From contig NZ_JARJLT010000225.1 of assembly GCF_029335315.1 (NCBI RefSeq), positions 1-58,995 of the forward strand: 58,995 bases of DNA, written 5' to 3'. Positions 53,301-58,995 of the stretch are shown here, piece by piece. Below the pieces are notes generated by a model that saw only the letters and a list, made by a program, of their open reading frames with translations, searched no databases and had not been told where the DNA came from. Source of the DNA: Pseudomonas citronellolis (lineage in GTDB: Bacteria; Pseudomonadota; Gammaproteobacteria; Pseudomonadales; Pseudomonadaceae). The number at the start of each line of letters is the position of its first letter. Within the stretch, counting starts at the first letter, position 1. The position numbers were made by a program, and so were the translations under genes.

Positions 53301-55139
53301 AACCTGAACGTCGACGCCAAGGACGTGCAGGTGCTCACCGGGCGCAACGAGGAGTGGCACGACAGCACCACCAACACCACCTCCGTCGGCATCTACAACG
53401 ACGCGTCGGCCAAGGCCGGGGCCTCGGCTTCCGCCGGCGTCAGCGGCCTCGGCGTGGCCGGCGCGGGCGCCGAAGCCGGTGCCGAGGCGAGCACCACCAC
53501 CACCATAGGCGCGCGCCACGAGCATTCCGAGGAGTCCAGCTACAACCTGAGCAACTCGGCCTCGACCCTGAAGTCCGGCGGCGACATGAGCATCAACGCC
53601 AAGGGCACCGCGACCTTCCAGGGCGCGCAGGTGGAATCCGGCGGCAACATGGACATCAACGCCACCGACATCCGCAACGTCGCCGCCCAGGACGTGAGCA
53701 CCAGCAGCAGCTCGGCGCAGACCCACACCGCCGGCGTCTATGTGGGCACCAGCGCCTCGGCGTCGGGCAGCGCCTCGGCCAGTTCCACCGGCAAGGCCGA
53801 CGCCGAAGGCAGCGCCTCGGCGGAAGTCAGCGCCGGCCTGCGCTACTCCTACGAGGCGGAGAGCAACAGCGAAGGCTCGGTGACCCAGGTCACCAACAGC
53901 TTCAAGTCCGGCGGCAACTTCACCCGCAACGCCAGCGACACCATCACCGACCAGGGCACCCAGGTGGAGGCGGGCGGCAACATCACCCAGACCGCGCGGG
54001 CGATCCACGACGAGGCGGTGTCCGACTCCAGCTGGTCCAGCAGCGACGCGCAGAGCCACGATGCGCGCATCGGCGTATCCGCCGGGGTCGAGGCCAGCGC
54101 CAGCGCCTCGGGCGGCAGCTCGGCCGGCGGCGGGATCGGCGGCAAGGCCTCCTACGAGGGCTCGATTTCCAGCGACAGCGAGAAATCCAGCACCGCCGTC
54201 ACCAGCGGCTTCAAGGCCGGCGGCAACATCAGCTCCACCAGCAAGGACGAGACCAACCTGGTCGGCACACAGTTCCAGTCCGGCGGCGACACCTCGATCA
54301 GCGCCGGCTCCCTGGACTACAAGGCGGCCCAGGACACCAGCAGCTCCAGCGGCAGCAGCCACGACATCAGCGTCGAGGTGAAGGTCTCCGAGAGCGACGC
54401 CAGCGCTTCGGCCAGCTACGACATGAGCCACTCCAGCTCAAGCTCCAGCACCGCGCGCACCGGCAGCATCCAGGCCGGCGGCAACGTCACGGTGAAGACC
54501 GGCGGCGACGCCACCTTCGAAGGCACCGACATCGCCGCCGGCGGCAAGGCCAGCGTGGACGCCGGCGGCAACGCCACCTTCAAGGAAGCGCGGGACACCT
54601 CCAGCAGCTCCGAGGTCGGGCTTTCCCTGAGCGGCAGCGCCTCCTCGGGCAAGAGCGACAGCGGCGGCACCGAGAAGGAAGGCGAGGCGGGCGTCGGCGT
54701 GGGCTACAGCACCGCGTCCAGCGATACCGCGCGGGTCGGCTCGATCAGCGGCGGCCAGGGCGTGAGCATCAGCAGCGGCAAGGACACCACCCTGGTCGGC
54801 ACGCAGATCCAGTCCGGCGGCGACACCTCGATCAGCGCCGGCGGCCAGGTGAAGCAGGAGGCCGCGCAGAGTAGCTCGTCCAGCTTCGGTATCCAGGCCG
54901 AGGCCTCGGTCAGTGGCAAGAGCAGCTCGGAGCCGGCCTCCGGCGGCGACAGCAAGGCCGCCCAGCCGGCGAAGAAGGCCGAACCGGCGAAAGCCGCCGA
55001 GGGTGCCAAGGCCGGGGAAGAGGAGGAGGGCCCGGAAGGCGAAAGCTCGCTGGACCTGCAGGTGGGCTCCAGCCACCAGTCCACCGGGGTCAACATCCAG
55101 TCGGCGGGCAAGGTGAGCATCAAGCAGAACCAGCAGTGA
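47319..55139 (+). CDS. Large TpsA exoprotein (filamentous-haemagglutinin family), no toxin tip
   Basis: The protein has 2606 residues. AAGGA overlapping the tpsB stop is its ribosome binding site. The N-terminus MNHVFRIIWSVARGAFVVVSE is an ESPR; cleavage is near residue 61. A TPS secretion domain with NPYGITCSGCGF near residue 171 follows. Residues ~516-1055 hold six 90-residue repeats (LSNYGTLQSNSDLDIQ type). A Cys pair lies near 1310-1320, then a Gly/Ser linker (~1420-1465). The rest is FHA-type beta-helix repeats such as GGNLNVDAKDVQVLTGRNEE, and the tail is Lys/Glu/Pro-rich, ending KQNQQ. No VENN or pretoxin region or variable toxin end is present, so it is more likely an adhesin than a CdiA. 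Surface attachment or aggregation is inferred. Confidence 0.92.
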   Translation: MNHVFRIIWSVARGAFVVVSELASVRGKRGERAGLWLGSRPGVFLLTPICAALSINTVMAAGTQVASGNTQVYNAPNGVQVVDIATANGAGVSHNRYLNYNVDPTGQVLNNNSALTKAGALQSQLAGQIVPNVNLTNEAKVILNEVVAPNRSSLQGYTEVVGGKADVIVANPYGITCSGCGFINSDRATLTTGVPTIGADGRVAGFSVTQGDILVEGAGIDARNQQVLDLVARSVKLDGQLNGQDVGVVAGSNDFAYADRSVTAKAGSADKPLYAIDSTALGGMYANRIRLLATEGGVGVRMRGEAAASADDFTLTSAGKIELNSSVSAQRDLAVTYTGSDASDAGAITVSGSQARLSAKQDLALTAQNGGGVTLNEGALSAGRNLDIEAGSLTDSSSGAARFASADSHLDISGATRVDGSSWGAGNDLGVETGTFNVGALGATLYSGSNAGASNALSISADSGEIDLANASLQSVGNMNLLASAGDLKVGSGGSLKSKATLTAAASGTLEQKGSLQSAGDMTLKASDASAQLNNSGSIQTSGNLNLGADGHTLGLNNQGSVQADGSLTAKLDSLANGSASNSSASIQGANRDGRTNLQVGGALNNYGKLLASTDLTIQSASLFNGGSLESVGDLTLGASGHSMTLDNQGTLRSAANLQATLDSLSNGSAGNANAVIEGAHDSGDVDLKVGGTLSNYGTLRSNADLDVQASQLNNNGTLAVNGDLTLGAGGPALTLNNQGKVTVDGSLTATLAALTNGAAGNTAAQLNAAVLRGTSSLDISGNLSNYGTLQSNSDLDIQAAQLNNYGTLGTNGELTLGAAGPALTLNNQGKLTADGNLTATLAALTNGGAGNTAAQLSGAVLRGTSSLDVSGNLSNYGTLQSNSDLDIQATQLTNNGTLVSKGDLILGETGRALTLNNQGSLQSDGSLTATLTSLTNGSASNTTASLNSAVLGGTSNLDISGTLANYGSLHSNGDLDVQASQLNNNGTLVTNADLTLGEAGRAVVLNNQGTLQANGSLTATLASLTNGGASNSSAKIVGATRSGSVTLNASGALNNYALILANTNLTVQAASLYNSATAGIAGLQQLALTASSGNIDNYGSLYAGTALKLTASSGTVRNRSNAEINSSGSLTSSSRDFVNNGAVVIAGNGTITTSNSFVNQTLYNGGAIGKAWDGAVAVPGGEHSVEIADDGAGSDGMNADVYNQDITRTEHFVDSNGNTLDTALVTGLTKAQIIANGAGSTLSINYGASGLNDGAVISANTVNIGGSGTFTNQDLVLYKYNLTRRWIAIEDGGNWIYWARIDSDPQYLCYWNNGTAGCTGKDDGGPNGPDDDDFNWDNWTPGGGHWAVGEGWVSYRDVNQAKEAAIAGAAFVGASTVASSGAGIYGGTVNFTSGTLNNIGSPWPDDESLVKRGSSVGASVNSTSGGSNAGSASGAGSATGSNSASGAGSGSGVSGGSVLPGLNISLPTNPNGYFVVSKDPKAKYLVETNPNYAVGSDFVGSDYLAERYGYNPDDVQKRLGDANYEAYLIRQQLIQLTGNNVIAGYDNEAAQMQKLMDQAYEQGQSLGLEFGKALTPEQAANLTQDIVWMEEVDVGGQKVLAPRVYLAPTTVAAVESGAVISGSNVNIAGDALNNTGGTIAGGNSLTVKTSGDVTNTSGTLKGGDVSVTSTGGSVTNQTLAITNGDNASRGTAIGKTASIESSGDLNIDAAKDINVKGANVSAGGDASLAAGGNVTVDTIVDSRATTDTVSHGGFLGGSSTTTNVQTEKNIGSTLSTGGNLKISSGGDTVLAGSQAKVGGDLGVDAGGDFRVEARQDKETVSTVTSKSGLGVGGGLYGTQKTTTTDFTGTNVGSTLSVGGNADVNAGKSMVIQGSDVDIGGNASLDAKQGISVLDGLDEKRTTTRTETTTFLKADSSGGAEAKALAGAGGMQAGASAEASAGGSANLKLAETSVTTSHDGKNTSVASNLKVGGNLDMKSDGTVTVQGSNVEAGGNLNVDAKDVQVLTGRNEEWHDSTTNTTSVGIYNDASAKAGASASAGVSGLGVAGAGAEAGAEASTTTTIGARHEHSEESSYNLSNSASTLKSGGDMSINAKGTATFQGAQVESGGNMDINATDIRNVAAQDVSTSSSSAQTHTAGVYVGTSASASGSASASSTGKADAEGSASAEVSAGLRYSYEAESNSEGSVTQVTNSFKSGGNFTRNASDTITDQGTQVEAGGNITQTARAIHDEAVSDSSWSSSDAQSHDARIGVSAGVEASASASGGSSAGGGIGGKASYEGSISSDSEKSSTAVTSGFKAGGNISSTSKDETNLVGTQFQSGGDTSISAGSLDYKAAQDTSSSSGSSHDISVEVKVSESDASASASYDMSHSSSSSSTARTGSIQAGGNVTVKTGGDATFEGTDIAAGGKASVDAGGNATFKEARDTSSSSEVGLSLSGSASSGKSDSGGTEKEGEAGVGVGYSTASSDTARVGSISGGQGVSISSGKDTTLVGTQIQSGGDTSISAGGQVKQEAAQSSSSSFGIQAEASVSGKSSSEPASGGDSKAAQPAKKAEPAKAAEGAKAGEEEEGPEGESSLDLQVGSSHQSTGVNIQSAGKVSIKQNQQ
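48866..50485 (+). repeat. Six tandem 270-bp (90-residue) repeats inside the TpsA gene
   Basis: Units of exactly 270 bp begin near 48866, 49136, 49406, 49676, 49946 and 50216. Each encodes an NYGTL-type turn, a ...DLDIQA-QLNNNGTL... stretch, DLTLG-...LTLNNQG and SLTATL-SLTNG. The middle units are highly similar at nucleotide level, suggesting recent expansion or gene conversion. Confidence 0.85.
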
Positions 55140-55162
55140 TGCGCGCCGCCCGGTAAGTCGTG

Positions 55163-55186
55163 CGATGCCCTCCTCGGAGGGCATCG
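55163..55186 (+). terminator. Terminator after the TpsA gene
   Basis: Arms CGATGCCCTCC and GGAGGGCATCG (11 bp, perfect) lie around a very tight 2-nt centre, followed by TGCTTT, 24 nt after the TpsA stop. Confidence 0.7.
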
Positions 55187-55225
55187 TGCTTTCCGGCGCT
55201 TGGCTTTTTCCCAAGGGCGACTACA

Positions 55226-55243
55226 GTTAGCCATATGGCTAAC
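55226..55243. promoter_or_regulatory. ArsR-type operator: perfect palindrome over the start codon
   Basis: GTTAGCCATATGGCTAAC is an 18-bp perfect palindrome whose centre contains the ATG of the ArsR gene. It also overlaps a possible -10 box (TACAGT, 55222-55227), which pairs with TTGGCT (55200-55205) as a weak -35. Autorepression by the encoded ArsR protein is the natural reading. Confidence 0.75.
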
Positions 55244-55591
55244 AAAAACACCGCCCTCGTCGACGTCTTCCACGCCCTGGCCGACCCGACCCGCTGCGCC
55301 ATCGTCGGCGCGCTCGGCCGTGGCGCGCGGTCGGTGTCCGCCCTGGCGGAGCCCTTCGACATGGCCCTGCCGTCGTTCCTCAAGCACCTGCGGGTGCTGG
55401 AAAGCAGCGGGCTGATCCGCAGCCGCAAGCATGGCCGCACGCGCACCTGCGAGCTGGTCCCGGCGCGCCTGGCCGAAGCCGAGGGCTGGCTGGCCGAGCA
55501 GCGCGCCCTGTGGGAAGCGCGGGCCGAGCGCATGGTGGAATTCGTCGAACGCCTGCACCAGGAGGAAACCCGCGATGTCCGCAAACCCTGA
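55235..55591 (+). CDS. ArsR/SmtB-family transcriptional repressor
   Basis: The protein has 118 residues. The winged helix-turn-helix runs DVFHALADPTRCAIVGALGRGARSVSALAEPFDMALPSFLKHLRVLESSGLI, with the wing RSRKHGRTRTCEL. There are no Cys pairs of the ELCV metal-site type, so it is not an obvious metal sensor. The gene overlaps the AHSA1/SRPBCC gene by 17 bp, a common pairing in which the ArsR protein represses the operon. No good Shine-Dalgarno sequence is present, which fits a leaderless mRNA. Confidence 0.92.
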   Translation: MANKNTALVDVFHALADPTRCAIVGALGRGARSVSALAEPFDMALPSFLKHLRVLESSGLIRSRKHGRTRTCELVPARLAEAEGWLAEQRALWEARAERMVEFVERLHQEETRDVRKP

Positions 55592-56048
55592 TCCCCGCGA
55601 CCTGATCATCACCCGTGTCCTGCAAGCGCCGCGCAGCGCCCTGTGGCGCGCCTGGTCCGAGCCCGAGCTGCTGAAGCAGTGGTGGTGCCCGAAACCCTGG
55701 CAGACCGAGGTGCTGGCCTTCGACCTGCGCCCCGGCGGCGCCTTCCACACCCTGATGACCGGCCCCGACGGCGGCCGCAGCGACAACCCCGGCAGCTTCC
55801 TCGAAGTGGTCCCGCAGCAGCGCCTGGCATTCACCTCGCTGCTCACCGCCGGCTGGCGGCCGCACACGCCCTGGCTGGGCTTCAGCGCCATCATCGAAAT
55901 GGCCGACGAAGGCCCCGGCTGCCGCTACACCGCGCGGGTCATGCACCCCGACCCGGCCACCCGCGACCGCCACGAAGAGCTGGGTTTCTTCGACGGCTGG
56001 AACACCGTCATCACCCAACTGGAGGCGTTCGCCGCCACGCTGCGCTGA
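55575..56048 (+). CDS. SRPBCC (AHSA1-like) domain protein
   Basis: The protein has 157 residues. It has the START-like hydrophobic-pocket fold of AHSA1 proteins: LIITRVLQAPRSALWRAWSEPELLKQWWCPKPW, then DLRPGGAFHTLMTGPDG, FLEVVPQQRLAFTSLL and ELGFFDGWNTVITQLEAF. Members bind small hydrophobic ligands; the ligand here is unknown. GGAGGAAAC lies in the end of the arsR gene before ATG 55575, so the two are translationally coupled. Confidence 0.92.
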   Translation: MSANPDPRDLIITRVLQAPRSALWRAWSEPELLKQWWCPKPWQTEVLAFDLRPGGAFHTLMTGPDGGRSDNPGSFLEVVPQQRLAFTSLLTAGWRPHTPWLGFSAIIEMADEGPGCRYTARVMHPDPATRDRHEELGFFDGWNTVITQLEAFAATLR

Positions 56049-56182
56049 GCCTTGGGCCAGCGGGGCTGGACCAGGATCCGCGATCGGGATGCGCCCTACA
56101 GCGAACAGCGACGCTCCTTAACGCCTGACGGATGAACTCCCCCTAGGGTTCGCGGGTCTGCAACTGCCCTCCGCGAATCCGA

Positions 56183-58995
56183 ATGAATATCCGTCACCCC
56201 CTCTGCCAGGCGCTGGCCAGCGTCCTGGCCGGCCTGCTGTTCCTCAACCCCATCGTCGCCACGGCGGCGCAGCTCGCGGTGGACGCGGCCGCTGGTGGCA
56301 ACGCCAGCCTGGGCGCGGCGGGCAACGGGGTGCCCATCGTCAATATCGCCACGCCGAATGGCGCGGGACTCTCGCACAACAAGTTCAGCGACTATTCCGT
56401 CGGCCAGCAGGGCCTGATCCTCAACAACGCCACCGGCAAGACCGCCAGCACCCAGCTGGGCGGCATCGTGCTGGGCAACCCCAACCTCAAGGGTCAGGCG
56501 GCGCAGAAGATCCTCAACGAGGTCACCGGCGGCAACCCTTCGCGATTGCAGGGCTATACCGAAGTGGCCGGGCAGGGTGCCCACGTCATCGTCGCCAACC
56601 CGCACGGCGTGACGTGCAACGGCTGCGGCTTCATCAACACGCCACGCATCACCCTCACCACCGGCAAGCCGATCCTCGCCGGCGAGCGTTTGCAGGGCTA
56701 TGACGTCGATGGCGGCGCGATCAGCATCGAGGGCGCTGGGCTCAACGCTGGCAACGTCGACCAGTTCGAACTGATCACCCGCAGCGCCAAGCTCAACGCC
56801 GACCTGTACGCCAAGCAGCTCAGCGTGGTGGCGGGGCGCAACCAGGTGGACGCCGAGACCCTGGCCGCCAGCACCAAACCCGACGACGGCAGCGCCAAGC
56901 CGCAACTGGCCATCGACAGTTCCGCACTCGGCGGCATGTACGCCAACAGCATCCGCCTGGTGGGCACCGAGGCCGGTATCGGCGTGAAACTGGCCGGCAA
57001 CATGGCGGCCAGTGCCGGCGATATCCGCATCGACGCCAACGGTAAGCTGGAGCTGGCCCAGGCCTCGGCCAGCGCCGACCTGGCACTGAAAGGCCAGGAC
57101 ATAGCGCTGAGCGGCCCGGCCTATGCCGGTGGCAGCGCTTCGGTGCAGGCCACTGGCACCTTGAGCAATGCGCAGAGCCTGGCGGCGGGCTCCCGTGTCC
57201 AGCTGAGCGCCGTGCGCCTCAGCAACAGCGGTGTGATCGAAGCCGGCGTCAGTCCGGAAGGCAAGGGCGATCTCTCGATCACCGCCCAGACCCTGCGCAA
57301 CGCCGGCAGCCTGATCGCCTCACGCGATCTGAACGCTAGCGCCGCGACCCTGGACAACCGCAACGGCCGCATCGGCGGTCAGCTCATCCGCCTCAGCGGC
57401 GGCAGCCTCGACAACCGCCAGGGCCTGTTCGCCGCCGGTCAAAGCCTGAGCCTCGACCTCGATCACCTGGACAACCGCGAGCAGGGCCTGCTCAGCAGCC
57501 AGGGCCGGATCGACGGCCGCGTCGGCAGCCTGGACAACCAGCAGGGCGGCATCACCGCCCAGGCCATCGACCTGCGCAGCGACACGCTGAACAACCACGG
57601 CGGCAGCCTGTTCGCCAACGACCGCCTGGCCATCGGCGGCGGCGACTTCCTCAACAGCGGCGGCCAGGTCAGCGCACTCTCCATCGACTTCAGCCTGCGT
57701 GGCACGCTGGACAACACCCTCGGCCTGTTCGAGGCCAGCAACCAGCTCACCTTGGCGGCGGCCAGTCTGAACAACAACCAGGGCCGCCTGCGCGCCCTGG
57801 GTGAGCAGGGCACCACCCGGATCACCACCAGTGGCCTGCTGGACAACCGCAACGGCAGCCTGGAAAGCGCCGCGCAGAACCTGCTGATCGGTAGCGGTTC
57901 GCTGCTGAACGACAACGGCAGCGTGCGTCACCTGGGTAGCGGCGAGTTCGGCCTCGACCTGGCCCAGGCCGGCCTCGCCGGCGGCAGTTTCATTTCCAAC
58001 GGCAGCCTCAGTTACCAGGCCGCCAGCTGGACCAACGCCAGCCTGATCCAGGCCCGCGAGCTCAATCTCGACATCGGCCAACTGACCCAACTCGCCAGCG
58101 GCCAATTGCTCGCCAGCGGCACCTTCAACGGCCGCGGCGGCGACTGGAGCAACGCCGGCAACATCGCCGGTGGCGCCCTCACGCACATCGACCTCGGCGG
58201 CCAGCTGGACAACAGCGGCCGCCTCACCAGCGACGGCGACCTTCGCGTGCACGCCGCCAGTCTGAACAACCACGGCACCCTCGGCAGCGGCGCCAACCTG
58301 CGCCTCGAAACCCCAAGCCTGCTCAACGAAAACGGCCTGATCTTCAGCGGCGCCGACATGACCCTGCGCGTCGGCAGCTTCACCAACCGCTTCGCCGACG
58401 TCTTCAGCCTGGGCGCGCTGGACCTTGCCGCCGACGACGCCGGCAGCCGCGCCGCGCGCCTGGACAACCTCTCCGCGACCCTGGAAAGCCAGGGCGACAT
58501 GCGCCTGAACGTCAGCGCGCTGAACAACGCCCGCGCCGTGCTGGTGGTCAACGACGCCGGCAAGTACACGGCGCAGATCGTCGAGGTGAACTGCTACAAG
58601 TACCTCAACGACTCCATCGCCGACTGCTCCGGCAAGCGCAACGGCGTCTGGGAAATCACCGAGCGCGACAAGCTCGAAGTGCTGCAGGCCAGCGCCGCGT
58701 CCTCGATCAGCGCCGGCGGCGACCTGCGCATCGACGCCGACCAACTGAACAACGCCAGCAGCCAGATCGCCGCGGGCGGCAACCTCTACGCCACGGTGAA
58801 CCGCCTGACCAACCAGGGCGTGGTCACCGGCGAGATCGAGACGTTCCGCGTGTTCGTCTCCCAGCGCACCGAACACATGGGCAGCTGGCGCGATGAAGCG
58901 GACGCCTTCAGTGACCAGTTCTGGTACGAAAGCCCGAATTACCGCGACGACCCAGCGGGTCTGGCGGCAGGCCTCAGCCACTTCCTCGCCCGCAC
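56183..58995 (+). CDS. Second TpsA exoprotein (CdiA/PA0041-like haemagglutinin), N-terminal part
   Basis: This frame is open for 937 codons from ATG 56183 to the right window edge; the rest is missing. It has a normal signal peptide (MNIRHPLCQALASVLAGLL...VATAA), without an ESPR. The TPS secretion domain includes VPIVNIATPNGAGLSHNKF, GNPNLKGQAAQKILNEVTGG, VAGQGAHVIVANPHGVTCNGCGF and IDSSALGGMYANSIRLVGTEAG. Haemagglutinin beta-helix repeats follow (LDNRNGRIGGQLIRLSGGSL-type units), then a Cys-containing segment VEVNCYKYLNDSIADCSGK and FRVFVSQRTEHMGSWRDEA, typical of CdiA-like proteins. Whether it ends in a toxin cannot be seen. No TpsB gene sits next to it on its left. Confidence 0.92.
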   Translation, partial: MNIRHPLCQALASVLAGLLFLNPIVATAAQLAVDAAAGGNASLGAAGNGVPIVNIATPNGAGLSHNKFSDYSVGQQGLILNNATGKTASTQLGGIVLGNPNLKGQAAQKILNEVTGGNPSRLQGYTEVAGQGAHVIVANPHGVTCNGCGFINTPRITLTTGKPILAGERLQGYDVDGGAISIEGAGLNAGNVDQFELITRSAKLNADLYAKQLSVVAGRNQVDAETLAASTKPDDGSAKPQLAIDSSALGGMYANSIRLVGTEAGIGVKLAGNMAASAGDIRIDANGKLELAQASASADLALKGQDIALSGPAYAGGSASVQATGTLSNAQSLAAGSRVQLSAVRLSNSGVIEAGVSPEGKGDLSITAQTLRNAGSLIASRDLNASAATLDNRNGRIGGQLIRLSGGSLDNRQGLFAAGQSLSLDLDHLDNREQGLLSSQGRIDGRVGSLDNQQGGITAQAIDLRSDTLNNHGGSLFANDRLAIGGGDFLNSGGQVSALSIDFSLRGTLDNTLGLFEASNQLTLAAASLNNNQGRLRALGEQGTTRITTSGLLDNRNGSLESAAQNLLIGSGSLLNDNGSVRHLGSGEFGLDLAQAGLAGGSFISNGSLSYQAASWTNASLIQARELNLDIGQLTQLASGQLLASGTFNGRGGDWSNAGNIAGGALTHIDLGGQLDNSGRLTSDGDLRVHAASLNNHGTLGSGANLRLETPSLLNENGLIFSGADMTLRVGSFTNRFADVFSLGALDLAADDAGSRAARLDNLSATLESQGDMRLNVSALNNARAVLVVNDAGKYTAQIVEVNCYKYLNDSIADCSGKRNGVWEITERDKLEVLQASAASSISAGGDLRIDADQLNNASSQIAAGGNLYATVNRLTNQGVVTGEIETFRVFVSQRTEHMGSWRDEADAFSDQFWYESPNYRDDPAGLAAGLSHFLAR

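Noticed and set aside
47319-55139. Contact-dependent inhibition (cdiBAI) locus
   Set aside because: No pretoxin or VENN motif, no toxin domain and no immunity gene; the gene is followed by a terminator and an ArsR gene.
56085-56100. Third REPIN-like element
   Set aside because: Only a short TGCGCCCTAC fragment matches; there is no hairpin partner.

Overview
The window is GC-rich (roughly two-thirds GC), densely packed chromosomal DNA. Its gene content points to a Pseudomonas of the P. aeruginosa/P. nitroreducens/P. knackmussii type. The signs are a homodimeric-type aceE beside aceF, a FecIRA ferric-citrate system, an itaconate-catabolism cluster like P. aeruginosa PA0877-PA0883, a SpuD-like polyamine binding protein, YcaC, and many large surface proteins. 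The genus is an inference from gene content; no rRNA or tRNA gene was seen.

Layout. 1-2831: aceF (cut by the window edge) and aceE, minus strand. 3055-6444: an accessory-looking stretch with a KfrA-like DNA-binding coiled-coil protein, divergent from a tyrosine integrase, then a DUF883 membrane protein, a Rho_N-domain protein and a secreted DUF4142 protein. 6598-10629: fecI-fecR-fecA with a candidate Fur box. 10659-10754: an intergenic double palindrome (REPIN-like). 10769-15643: small unknown genes, a YbaK-like deacylase, a large membrane patatin-like phospholipase and a GNAT acetyltransferase. 15745-18081: a secreted repeat protein of unknown function.

18139-27435 is the most distinctive block and reads as one trimeric-autotransporter adhesin locus. 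In order it holds an atypical response regulator (REC-LuxR-PAS-degenerate kinase-like tail, with Glu in place of the phospho-accepting Asp), a secreted helical-repeat protein, an ESPR-containing YadA-type adhesin, a BamE-like plus OmpA-like lipoprotein resembling TpgA (the periplasmic partner of Acinetobacter AtaA), a second lipoprotein and a CHASE4-PAS-GGDEF cyclase. Hairpins lie on both sides of the adhesin gene.

27437-30776: a LysR regulator divergent from pirin, then two isochorismatase-like hydrolases, the second being YcaC. 31146-34877: a class-3 lipase that looks like a type VI secretion lipase effector, overlapping the first of two tandem lipoprotein genes (candidate immunity proteins). 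34972-36303: a DUF6765 protein. 36439-43034: a LysR regulator divergent from an itaconate-type catabolic operon (hydratase, acyl-CoA dehydrogenase, MmgE/PrpD, CoA-transferase, citramalyl-CoA lyase), followed by a second REPIN-like element. 43220-45292: a SnoaL-AraC fusion regulator divergent from a polyamine binding protein.

45541-58995: a two-partner secretion region. It has a TpsB transporter, a 2606-residue TpsA with six 90-residue repeats and no recognisable toxin tip, an ArsR/AHSA1 pair whose palindromic operator covers the start codon, and the N-terminal 937 codons of a second TpsA (CdiA/PA0041-like) running off the window. The second half of the window is therefore largely about attachment and contact with other cells: a type Vc adhesin, two type Vb exoproteins and a probable lipase toxin with its protectors.
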